Positions 21,399 through 30,560 of a stretch of 64,000 nucleotides of DNA are shown here, one piece after another (positions within the stretch are counted from its first letter, which is position 1; each line of letters starts with the position of its first letter). The position numbers and the translations under genes were made by a program. Source of the DNA: Avena insularis (lineage: Eukaryota > Streptophyta > Magnoliopsida > Poales > Poaceae); contig CM042689.1 in assembly GCA_023614405.1 (NCBI GenBank), forward strand, positions 326,344,305 to 326,408,304, given 5' to 3'. The notes under the pieces were generated by a model. The model was not told the DNA's origin. It was given only the letters and a program-made list of their open reading frames with translations, and ran no database searches.

Positions 21399-22003
21399 TA
21401 TCGACCGGTGGCAGCAGAACCAGACTTTTAACAGTGGCAACAGCAGCAGATCCCCTACATGGACTTCGCTTATCGACCACAATCTCATCCTCATGGTAAG
21501 CGTGTCCCTTCCTACTATTGTTAGATGCGTAAGACATTGTTCGGTACTTAATTTCTTATACACTAGCAGAGACTCCGTTACATGGGACAAGATCTTGGCC
21601 GTGATCGCATTACAAGACGAAAGCAGTGTAGACTGGTTTGGCCAAGACGCCGTGTACTCCACCACCTATCCCCACACAGATACACAGGATCAAGGTGAAG
21701 GGTCAATCGCACCTCGCCGTGATGTGATGCCACCCCACGATATGGATGGAGTACACCGAGGCCTCCGCCACCTCGTCCGACACCAAGTGATATCTACTTA
21801 TGTATCGTCATTTACCTATCTATGTATGAGATATCATTCTATTATTTCATGATTTTATTCGACAAACTACTCAACATAACTTGCAACATAGTTCAACATA
21901 ACTTATGTACATAAATAAGAGTCCTATCTATCCCTAGCATGATGCCTTTCCCTTTCCCTTCGATGATGCCTCGCCCTTTCCCTTGGGCGATCCTCGACTT
22001 GCT
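21399..22003. other. MULE interior without recognised gene
   Basis: Sequence between the PMD tail and the convergent right-end gene. Short open frames are present with no recognised domain. The AT-rich part near 21840-21910 would be the meeting point of the two convergent transcription units. Confidence 0.35.
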
Positions 22004-22270
22004 CTTCTTGGCCTGCGATTTCTTCTTCTCCTGCCTCTTGTCCCACTCAGCTCTTGCCTTGCTTCCAACGGGTATGCATGAAGATATCATCCTCATCTTC
22101 GCTCTCTTCTATCCAGGCCCTATGTGCCACAACCTGCTCCCGTCATGTCACTTGACTCTTCTTGGCTCTCTTTCTTCTTCTCCTCTCTTGTCCCACTCAG
22201 CTCTTGCCTTGCTTCCAACCGGTGGCGGCATGAAGATATCATCCTCATCTTCGCTATCTTCTATCCAGGA
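22004..22270 (-). repeat. Tandem duplication of the 3' part of the right-end MULE ORF
   Basis: Two copies about 150 bp apart (about 22004-22117 and 22158-22270) share cttgtcccactcagctcttg, ccttgcttccaac and gaagatatcatcctcatctt. On the minus strand both encode DEDD-type acidic sequence followed by VGSKARAEWDKR. The distal copy continues into a Lys-rich tail (EKKKSQAKKSKSR). Confidence 0.75.
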
Positions 22271-22576
22271 CCAAGGTGTATTAGCCACCTCCATCATGCG
22301 AGCTTCACTCTTGAAGGTGAGCTTGTCCCACCTTGCCTTGATCCTGAGAAGCTCTGCTCGTACCTGACTTGGGGTCTTCAGTTTCCACCCTCTTCGATGA
22401 AGTGACTTACCAAGTATAACGAGAGCATCATGGTTCGATACCAACGTATCCCAGTCGGCTGGTTTATCGCCTATCTCAACAGTTCTGGCTATGAAGAAAA
22501 GCCCAATGGACATATCTACAGGCCAGGGAGACGCGTCGGTCATAGTGGAGAGGAGTGGAGGAAAATGCGAGAGCAA
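22148..22576 (-). CDS. Unrecognised ORF at the right end of the MULE (mudrB-like position)
   Basis: A 142-residue open frame (possible internal start at residue 12, MTDASPWPVDMS) runs leftwards from the right end of the element. It contains FFIARTVEIGDKPADWDTL, a helix-rich middle (SQVRAELLRIKARWDKLTF), then SWIEDSEDEDDIFMPPP and GSKARAEWDKR. The middle faintly resembles a Myb/SANT-type helical DNA-binding module, but I do not recognise a family. A TATA box lies 74-80 bp upstream of the ATG. The position and orientation are those of mudrB in maize MuDR, but there is no similarity I can claim to mudrB. The 3' part is duplicated downstream, where a Lys-rich possible nuclear-localisation tail follows. 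Confidence 0.5.
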   Translation of the reverse strand: MLSHFPPLLSTMTDASPWPVDMSIGLFFIARTVEIGDKPADWDTLVSNHDALVILGKSLHRRGWKLKTPSQVRAELLRIKARWDKLTFKSEARMMEVANTPWSWIEDSEDEDDIFMPPPVGSKARAEWDKRGEEEREPRRVK

Positions 22577-22649
22577 AAGGAGAGAGAGAAATGAGAGAGT
22601 AAGAGGAGGAAGAGATGAACTGGGTTAAAGGATACATCCCGTTGCCCGG

Positions 22650-22656
22650 ATTTATA
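22650..22656 (-). promoter_or_regulatory. TATA box facing into the MULE from the right end
   Basis: The minus strand reads cctcTATAAATccggg, placing a start site near 22620, about 45 bp before ATG 22576. Just upstream on the minus strand the sequence consists of several ggcggga-type repeats (plus 22672-22790), possibly transcription-factor sites. Confidence 0.6.
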
Positions 22657-22849
22657 GAGGCACCGAACCGAATAGGCGGGAAAAAAGGACGGGAAGTCGT
22701 GGCGGGAAAAAAATGGCGGGAAGTAGTGGCGGGAACAAAGGGCGGGGATTACTGGCGGGAAAAATTGGCGGGATATCCCGGCGGGAAAAATCGGTGGAAA
22801 GGATTGCCAAGGAGCGGACGATTATTTAGTGGCAGTAGGGAGCACAGGG

Positions 22850-23012
22850 GCGTCGTCTCCTCAATGGACGACAGCCAGTGTCGTCTCCTCAACCGACGAC
22901 AGCATGTGTCGCAGCGAACAGCCAAGCTTCGAGCGTCGTCTCCTCAACGGACGACACCACCTGTCGTCTGCTCAACCGACGAATTCCCTCTGTCGTCCGT
23001 TGGACGGACGAC
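22850..23012. repeat. Right subterminal palindrome cluster of the MULE
   Basis: The motif gtcgtctcctcaa(c/t)ggacgac or a close variant occurs about four times (near 22852, 22882, 22945 and 22974). Each copy is an imperfect hairpin (GTCGTC...GACGAC). It ends with the perfect palindrome arms GTCGTCCGT (22992-23000) and ACGGACGAC (23004-23012) around a 3-base loop. Confidence 0.75.
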
Positions 23013-23027
23013 GGACCGATCGAACTG

Positions 23028-23095
23028 CAATTTTCCCGTTTTGTGTATTATTTGTGAAATTCAATAAAAAAATGTATTATTTAAAAAAAATTAGC
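23028..23095 (-). repeat. Right terminal inverted repeat of the MULE
   Basis: The complement begins GCTAATTTTTTTTAAATAAT, pairing with 15204-15263. It has a short extra acaaaa segment near its inner end. The 9-bp target duplication follows at 23096-23104. Confidence 0.88.
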
Positions 23096-23104
23096 TACGG
23101 ATGG

Positions 23105-23533
23105 ACGGACCGAGTGGGGAATCTCTGGAGGCCCATCAGAATCTGATCCGTGAAAGAAAGCTGCGATTTCTGACGGGACATTGTTTACCCGGTTTATGTC
23201 AAATTTATCTCTTTATTACTGCCGTTTCGCTTTTTTTAAAGCATAATTGCCGTAGGATTTAGGAGAAGCCATTGTTTGGTAAATGACAAGAACTCAAATT
23301 TGTGTCCATAAAGGACTTGAAACCCTTGGGCGTTTAGGCTATGTTTGGTTAATCCACTTATATGTTGGATTGGAGTGAATTGGATGAGATTAGAGAATAT
23401 TTCAATATAGATGATCCACATCAATCCATGTCAAACCAGTTCAATCTCAGGAAAACCGAATGAGCCCTCAACCATTTTTCACTATCTAAATGAGATAGAT
23501 CTACTTCTTAGGTGTCTCATATCTGACGCCCCA
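23105..23533. other. Host sequence right of the MULE, no gene recognised
   Basis: This is the original upstream flank of the TNP gene displaced by the MULE. The phrase ctatgtttggttaatccact near 23340, with caaaccagttcaat near 23433, has the look of a degenerate MITE. I could not define its ends. Confidence 0.35.
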
Positions 23534-23554
23534 AGATCACGTATTGGTCTTATC

Positions 23555-24832
23555 CTCTCCCGACCTCCTTCCTCCTCCCTTCGTTGAGAGTCAACCGCCG
23601 CGCGCCGGGCCTCTCCGCTGCCCTCCCCGCCGGATTAGCCGGCTGGGGTTGGGTTTGGGGAGGTGCCGGAGGTAGTAGTAGGTGTAGTTGGTTTTGTTTT
23701 TGGTGGATTTCCGCTATGGCTTGGCGTCTTGTCAGGAGTTTGCGCGGGTATGATCTCTGGGTCAAGATCTGCTCATGGCTGGCGGCCCTGCCTCTCCTGG
23801 TGTTGCTCCGGCGGCTGGAGCTGCGGATGGAGGTCGGCACCGGCGACTCCTTCAATAAAAGGCCCGTGGAGCCATTCTTTCGATGAGGACAACGGAGGCT
23901 GCCTTGTCTCACCCGGCTGGTCGTGGCGGCAGGAGGGTGAGGTGCGGCAGCGTGGCGCGGTGGCCTGTTCGTCTTCCCCTAGACGGCCATGTCGGCGAGG
24001 GGGGAAAATGAGGGCGGTTGTTTCCTCTTTGCCCTCCTCTATATGGCATTTGTGCTGGAGCCGATTGATGTTGAGATGCGTCGTTTCGCAGTTGTCCCCG
24101 GCCGGCTGTGGTGGCGAGGAGGGACGCTACGATGCTGCTGATTCGGATTGCTTCGGTCTTTGCAGCCTTCTGTCAAAGAAGGAGTTGCTCCGTTGCAGCT
24201 ACCCTAGCGTTAGTGCAGGCTTGACGCTGGAGTGGTCGTTCTCGCCGACTTTTGGGGCTCTGTGGGGGAGTTCCTTGTTGGCGATCTTCGGTCGCTGCTT
24301 GTCCAATAAGTTTGTTTCTTGGGTTTGTCGTTGCGGCATATTTTATGGCTTCTTCTCCTCATCTCGGGCAGGAGCTCTGAGGAGAGAGCTCGGTTTCTTC
24401 GCGCGGCATCGACGAATCCTGGGTGCTCGTTGGTGTTGCTGCTTGGTGTGTATTCTTCTCGTGGGCGCACTTGTCACGCCTCGTTGGGAAGGCTCACTAA
24501 GCTATAGCAGCGAAGGGCATCTTTGGAGTAGTGAAGCCAATATTTCATGTAGTTCCAAGTCAGAGGCAGTTTGCTAGCCGATTATTCCGGCCAAATTGAG
24601 GCCTTCAAGCTCGCCGACGAAGTCCGGCGACCCTTCAACCTCTATAGTGAGGCCCAATAGTTGCAGATATGAGTTGGAAGGAGGACCTGATTGTTTTATT
24701 CTGTTTTTTGCAGGGTTCTCTTTATAAAGCGTTTGGACCTGTTTTTAGGGTTCTTCGTGAAAATATGTATCTTCATCATCTAGATTTTAATAAAGGCTTG
24801 CAGCCCCTTCTTGGGGCTCTCCTGTTAAAAAA
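23555..24832 (+). mobile_element. Possible retroposed (non-LTR) segment
   Basis: The segment starts GC-rich and ends with an A-run (gttaaaaaa) shortly after aataaa. It is flanked by agatcacgtattggtcttat (23534) and agatcgtgtgttggtgttgt (24833), which agree at most positions and differ mainly by transitions. This is what an old 15-21-bp retroposition target duplication would look like. The 304-codon open frame inside (23663-24577) has no recognised domain and is probably fortuitous. No RT or endonuclease is seen. Confidence 0.35.
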
Positions 24833-24853
24833 AGATCGTGTGTTGGTGTTGTC

Positions 24854-26761
24854 TCGCGAGGTGTGTTTGCGGTTTTTCTTTGCTTCATTTTTTCCCTTTT
24901 CTACTTTCTATATGCTTTTCTAATTCTTTATTTTCGTTGTTCTCTCCCTTTCCTATCTTGTTTTTTATTTTATTATTATTTATATTTATTTCTATTTTTT
25001 AGTTATCCTTTTACGTGCATGAACCATTTTTTATGTTTTCTCTTCTTACAAAAATATTCTAATGCATCATCAAAGTTTTCTAACTATATGAACATTACTT
25101 TTTCTAGAAGGCCCGCTAGTGACTTTTTTTTGTTAAAGCTTCACAACCCTATGAACCTATATTCCTTTACTTTAGGCCATCTAATCCTACAACTAGTATG
25201 CCTTCTTCAACCACTTCGTGCACTTTTCTAATGTACACTACCATAGTTACGTTCAAATTGAGTGGATATTTGGTGCATATGGGCATATTGATCCCTTATT
25301 TGACCAGAGATTTGGTGCACATGGAAACTAATGGTCTTGTTTAAAAAATTAAAAATTATACTCCCTCCAATCAGAAATATAAGACATTTCGGAGTGCTAA
25401 AGGCACGGTAGTACATCTTCATAGGACACAGCGGTTGCGAGTTATCTTCGTTTTTGCCGAATCGCCGACTTCGGCTTTGTTTTATTTTTATTTTACTTTT
25501 TGGGCCGGTTGTTGTGTTGTCTGCCCCAGCAGTCGTCTATCCCAATTCCCATGTATTGGTTGGTTGCTATATTAATATAACTGGACGCAAACCTGTTTCG
25601 AAGAAATACAAGACTTTCAACGAAATCCTAGTCGAAAAAGTAGTGTTACAAAATTCCGGAAGTTTGCAATTTTACCCTCGCCCGCGTCGCACACGGACAA
25701 CACACTTCGCTTGCTCCCACAACCACGTCGATGATGTGTTCCTCTCGCTCCCCCACCTCGTTGCCATCGTCTTGCTCCCTCCATCTTCTCCCCCAAAGCG
25801 TCACTGGCATAGTGGATCAAGGTCGTATTTTTCTACACAAGACACTGACATTGCTAGCCTGGACGCCAAGATCTGTGAGAGGCATTGCTAGATTCATCTT
25901 CCTCTTGTTGGGATGCTGCTGGGGTCAACCTTGGCATCGCCGGCATGTGCCCTCGTCCTCGCTGCAAGGTACTCATCTTCTTCCTCTGTGTAATCCATCC
26001 AATATGGGTTTCACGTCTCCCTCCTCTTCTTCCTCCGCGTTAGTCTTTGTCGGATCTCAGGTCGTGTTGTGGGCACATGAGGGATACCGGATCGAGCTTC
26101 TAGGTCAGCATGGTGTCTAGGGAAACGGTAAATTCCGCGGTTGGGAGGAGCCTCGTCCTAGGGTGAGTCTCTCCGTGTTTTTTGTCTTTCAACACATCAA
26201 TGATTTAGTACAAGTATTTTCTAAAAAAAATCTAGATCTACCTTCACCATTTCAAGTTACAAATGCAATTCCATGGAAAATTAAAAAAACCACATGCTGC
26301 GTATATTTGCATCCAACCTTGAAGACAGTAGAGGGATCATGCATGGAAGTTTATCACAAAATAGTGTTTTTTCTTGGAAATTATACTTTACATGGAACAT
26401 CCATTAAATGGTTAATATTGTGTGTGATTGACTAAAATAATGGACTTATTTTGCACGGGCCAGTGAAGAGAGCTCCGTTTGTCCATGCCAACTCCGCCGG
26501 TGAAAATGCCACTGAAGGCTTTGCAGGTTCTTATCTGAGGGGTGTGGATCTTGGGTGTCCTTGGGTGTCAGGGACAGAGCCATCAGGGGGCAAGCTGGGG
26601 CGATGAACACCCTATGGTGCAATTTTTTTATGAAATCCCCCTAGTTAACATGTGAAGTTTACCCCGTGAATTTACCTAAATTTTCTTATATAGTCCTCTT
26701 CAATTTATTTTATGTGCAGATTGGCCCCCCTTTTGTCACATTCCTGGCTCCTTCCTCATTG
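24854..26761. other. Intergenic, no gene recognised
   Basis: 24890-25030 is T-rich low-complexity sequence. At about 25360, tactccctccaatcagaaat is a one-ended Stowaway remnant. 25640-26160 contains CT-rich and open-frame sequence without a recognisable domain; the phrase ggtaaattccgcggttggga is not repeated elsewhere in the window. Confidence 0.35.
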
Positions 26762-26952
26762 GGTGTGAGCAGTGGCGGAGCTAGAGAAATGGTGGACGGG
26801 GTGCACAACTTTAGAACACGGTGCACCACATGTCAAATACTTATTTTGAGGGTCGCGCACATGGTAAAATATAGCCATTAAGAAAAAATATGTTTTTCCA
26901 TGTGTCTGTATGCATCCCCTAAGCAACGGGTGGATCCGCTCCTGGGTGTGAG
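26762..26952. mobile_element. Short non-autonomous hAT element with 8-bp target duplication
   Basis: The body is 26770-26944 (175 bp). It starts CAGTGGCGGAGCTAG and ends GGATCCGCTCCTG, which are imperfect inverted repeats. GGTGTGAG stands on both sides (26762-26769 and 26945-26952). An 8-bp duplication and CAGTGGCGGA-type ends are typical of plant hAT elements. Confidence 0.82.
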
Positions 26953-28116
26953 CATCTTAATTAGAAGAAGGTTGGGGCGTTCAGTGCACGCAGTTGTGGA
27001 GGCTCGAGGCCGGAATTTGAGCCCTGCTAGACAAAGCCTTATGTACATAAAAGCGAGAGTTTCTTGAAGCCATAATTTTCGAACAAATGATATTTGCATG
27101 CCCCTCTAATTTTCATCGATCATTCTTATTTGAAAATGCGAGAAAATCTCCTAAAAAGTCGCTTGTTATTTGACTTTTTACACCCACAACCACTTATTTT
27201 TCATGTTATAGGACGTCCAAGTCCATTAGTCCAAGATGCGTGTGAAATTCGACGGTCCAAATGTAAATCAACTATATAACCAAAAGTACGACAATTTTTT
27301 GACAGGAATTAAGTAAGATTACCAAAGAGAGATGCAACATTTCTTATTCCAATTCATTTTAAATGCCTACTTGAAAAATTCCGATGGACAAACGGGATGT
27401 GTTTCCACTCTTTTGGAGCATTTTCTGTAAAAGAAAGTGGTCTAGAAAAATAATGAACATTATAATTCAAGCACCAACTTGCTTTTTGTTAGCAAAAAAG
27501 ACTTGCCTTTTTACTCATCCTTCACTTGCTGTTTATTTTTGTTAGGACATGTTCCATTGGCATATGCCACTATCATGGGACCCTCAGACACTCATGTGGT
27601 TTATTTTTGGTGAACATTTATTTCCACCATATTATCATTTCAAGCCATTGAAGATAATTTCCACCCCATTTGGTGAAAATTCCCGGATTAGCTTTTTGAT
27701 CATGGAATAGTGTTAGGAGTATTTATTAGACCAGATTATCTTTTTGACCATGGAGTAGTGTTAGGAGTATTTTTTGTGAACTTGTCTATATATGTCTATG
27801 ATGTATGGACGGAGAGGTGATGAAGATTACCCATAGGCATCTCCATCTACTTCATTTTTTGTACTATCATTGATCTCTATCTATAAAGTATGGATGAAGA
27901 AGTGATGAAGGAGTACCTAAGATGATGAGCACTATACATCAGTACCATGTGATCTCTACTCCATTGCATGTATTGTCATTGATCTCTACTCATATTATTG
28001 TTTGTGCGCATGGATATTTTTACATGATGCTATTTTTGTAGGCTAGATAAACACATAATAACATCGGTGCACACAAACACACAACAACAGTACACGTAAA
28101 CACATCAGTGCACACT
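26953..28116. other. Intergenic AT-rich sequence
   Basis: No gene recognised. It contains the 48-bp-spaced duplication at 27686-27773 and several diverged copies of tcattgatctctat (near 27868 and 27976), which suggest a series of local duplications. Confidence 0.4.
27686..27773. repeat. Local 40-bp tandem duplication
   Basis: gattagctttttgatcatgg (27686) recurs as gattatctttttgaccatgg (27734), each followed by a(a/g)tagtgttaggagtattt. The two copies are 48 bp apart with few substitutions. Confidence 0.7.
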
Positions 28117-28462
28117 TTATTGTTCCCTTGCTTCTTGTTCACTTGCTGCTTATTGTTATTTCACTCGCTTCTTGTTCACTTAATTTTTGCTGCTCGTTGT
28201 TATTTCACTTGTTGCTTGTTCCCTCGATTCTTGTTCACTTGCTGCTTGTTTCTTTTTCACACGCTTCTTGTTCACTTGCTTCTTGATTCTAGTTGACTTT
28301 TCACTTGTTGCTTGTTTCCTTACTTCTTGTTCACTTGCTTCTTGTTTACTTGTTGCTTTTTCACTCACTTCTTATTCACTTGCTTCTTGGTGCTCATTGC
28401 TTTTTTACTTGTTGCTCATTCTCTTGTTGCTTGTTCCCATGCTTCTTGTTAACTTGTTGTTT
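28117..28462. repeat. Low-complexity imperfect tandem repeat
   Basis: About 20 diverged copies of a 10-20-bp phrase built from cttgttcacttgct, ttcttgttcac and tgttatttcac. Open frames across it (Leu/Phe/Cys-rich on plus, Lys/Glu/Ser-rich on minus) are composition artefacts. Confidence 0.7.
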
Positions 28463-28789
28463 GTAGGTTTTGTTTGGCGTTTGCATTAACTTGTGATAGA
28501 ATTTTAAGCTTTTTAGGTAGCATACCCAGCCTTTCCAATCTCGCTTTTCTTTCTATGAATTGGTTCTAAACTATCAAGAAATACTCCATTCTCATATTTT
28601 TCTCTAAAATTATTTAAAGATCCAAAGAGATATGTCCTATGAAATTCACTATTGTTCCCAGCATGGAGTAGTGCAGTACCTCGATTTTGATCTTCAGGTG
28701 GACTATTGACATCCTCTGGTCCTTCAGATGGGCTGAAGTTAAGATCTATAAGCAGCATTTATCTTCCGGTGTGACCTGTTTTGGTGCCT

Positions 28790-29055
28790 TGACAACCTTG
28801 GGAGCGGGCAGAGCTGCCGGTGAGCTGAGTGGAGCTGCCCGCGAGCTGAGATGGAGTTGTCGGCAAGAAAGTGATTTAGCCGAGGAGAGGAGGAGCTGCC
28901 AGCGAGAGGGTGACGTTACCGACGAGCTGAGCTGGAGTTGCCGCTGAGCTAATATGGGGCTATTAGCAAGAAGGCGACGTAGCCGAGGAGAGTAGGAGCT
29001 TCCAGCGAGAGGGTGACGTTACCGGCGAGCTAAGCTGGAGTTTCTAGCAAGAAGG
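28790..29055. repeat. Tandem repeats of about 100 bp, GC-rich
   Basis: The phrases gcaagaa(a/g)g(t/c)ga, agccgaggagag(g/t)aggagct, ccagcgagagggtgacgtta and cgagct(g/a)agctggagtt recur in order at about 28863-28960 and 28968-29043. A third copy begins at about 29047. The Athila element is inserted about 30 bp further on. Confidence 0.7.
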
Positions 29056-29084
29056 TCGAAGGTGCGCTGAGCCTAAAGGTTGAT

Positions 29085-30471
29085 TGATACGTCCAAAATG
29101 TATCTACTTTCTCGAACACTTTTGCTATTGTTTCTCCTCTAAACTTGTGTGATTTGGATACAACTAACGTGGACTGACGCTGTTTTCAGCAGAATTACCT
29201 TGGTGTCTAGTTTTTGTGCAGAAAATCAACTATCGGGAAAAATCCCGGAAAATATGCCAAAAATTCTATTTCACCAGAAGATCCACGGAGACAGAATACA
29301 AGACGGAGTGGAGGCCTGGGGGGGCCACTCCCCTGCCAGGCGCGGGCCAGGCCTGGCGGCACCTAGGGGGTGCGGCCACCCTAGGCACTCCTTTGGGCTC
29401 CCTCTCTGCCTATAAGAAGCCTCTTGACCTAAAAACCGAGGGGGGTTCGTCGTTTTTCCAGAAAGAGTTCCACTGCGCCGCCACCACCAGAAACCAAGAT
29501 TCGGATCTAGAAACTCCGTTCTGGCACCCTGCCGGGACGGGGAATTTGGAGAGGATCATCGCCATCGTTATCACCAATGCCTCTCCATCAACCATCAATG
29601 TTTCCCTCATCCATGAGTGAGTAATCCCCCGCTGTAGGATATGGGGATGGTAGGGATTGGATGAGTTCTATCATGTAATCAAATAAGATTGTTAGGGCAT
29701 AGTGCCTAGTATCTCTATTAGTGCTATTTGAATTTTTTGCAACTTGTTGTGCTTAATGCTTGTCACTAGGGCCCGAGTGCCATGATCTCAGATCTGAAAT
29801 TATTATTGAATCATTGTGATAGTATTGTTTGTGATCTTATCTGCAAGTTGTGTACATATATCATTGTCCGGATCCAAAGGCCCCGAAGTGACAGAAATTG
29901 GGACAACTGGAGGGGATGGCTATGGTGTGAGGATCACATGTGTTCAGGGAGTGTTAATGCTTTGCTCCGGTGCTCTATTAAAAGGAGCACCTTAATTTCC
30001 AATAGTTCCCTAGAGGCCCCGCTGCCACGGGCTGGCAGGACAAAAGATGTTGTGCAAGTTCTCATTGCGAGCACGCATGACTATATATGGAGCACATGCC
30101 TATGATTGTTTAGTACTTGGATGCTTTATCTTATTTATCTGCAATGCCCTAGATCTTGAAGTTACATGTTTAGACTCATCCATGCAACGCCCGTCCATCC
30201 ATCCCTATGCCTACCGCACTCATATCCTACTGTTTGTTGCTACTGTTACTATTGCTCCTTTTTTGCTACTACTTTTGCTTTGCTATTGCTACTATAAAAC
30301 TGTTGCTACTGATAAACTTCCGTGAGCAAGAACTATTTCTAGGTGTAGCTGAATTGAAAACTCATTTGTTAAGGCTTGCAAGTATTCTTTGGCTCCCCTT
30401 GTGTCGAATCAATAAATTGGGTAATACTACCCGTGAAGACTGTTGCGATCCCCTATACTTGTGGGTCATCA
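29085..30471 (+). repeat. 5' LTR of the Athila-like element
   Basis: Starts TGATACGTCCAAAATG and ends TTGTGGGTCATCA. Its 1387 bp compare with 1357 bp for the 3' LTR. The extra length lies mainly in a tgctactgttact-type simple-sequence stretch near 30235-30305. Confidence 0.9.
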
Positions 30472-30482
30472 AAACTATTTTC

Positions 30483-30499
30483 TGGCACCGTTGCCGGGG
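30483..30499 (+). other. Primer binding site (tRNA-Asp type)
   Basis: TGGCACCGTTGCCGGGG, 11 bp inside the 5' LTR. It differs at one position from TGGCGCCGTTGCCGGGG, the complement of the plant tRNA-Asp 3' end used by many Athila-type elements. Confidence 0.75.
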
Positions 30500-30560
30500 A
30501 GCATAGCTTTATTTGTAAGTTCACTTGGATCTAGTATTGTTCACTGCTACTACTTTCATC

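Larger units (their letters stand above)
15195..23104 (+). mobile_element. Complete Mutator-like element (MULE) carrying transposase and PMD remnants
   Basis: The body is 15204-23095 (7892 bp), flanked by perfect 9-bp duplications TACGGATGG at 15195-15203 and 23096-23104. A 9-bp duplication is diagnostic of Mutator-superfamily insertion. The ends are inverted repeats of about 60-68 bp beginning GCTAATTTTTTTAAATAAT. Inside, in order, are a plus-strand TATA box, a mudrA-like transposase pseudogene, a 30-bp minisatellite, a PMD pseudogene and a minus-strand ORF with its own TATA box at the right end. Both subterminal regions hold clusters of GTCGTCCG-type hairpins. It inserted about 370 bp upstream of the TNP TATA box. 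Confidence 0.9.

Noticed and set aside
23663..24577. 304-codon open frame with hydrophobic and Gly-rich sequence
   Set aside because: No recognisable domain and no splice or promoter support. It lies within a putative retroposed segment.
28108..28489. Leu/Phe-rich membrane-protein-like open frames
   Set aside because: They come from the cttgttcacttgc low-complexity repeat; the opposite strand gives equally long Lys/Glu-rich frames.
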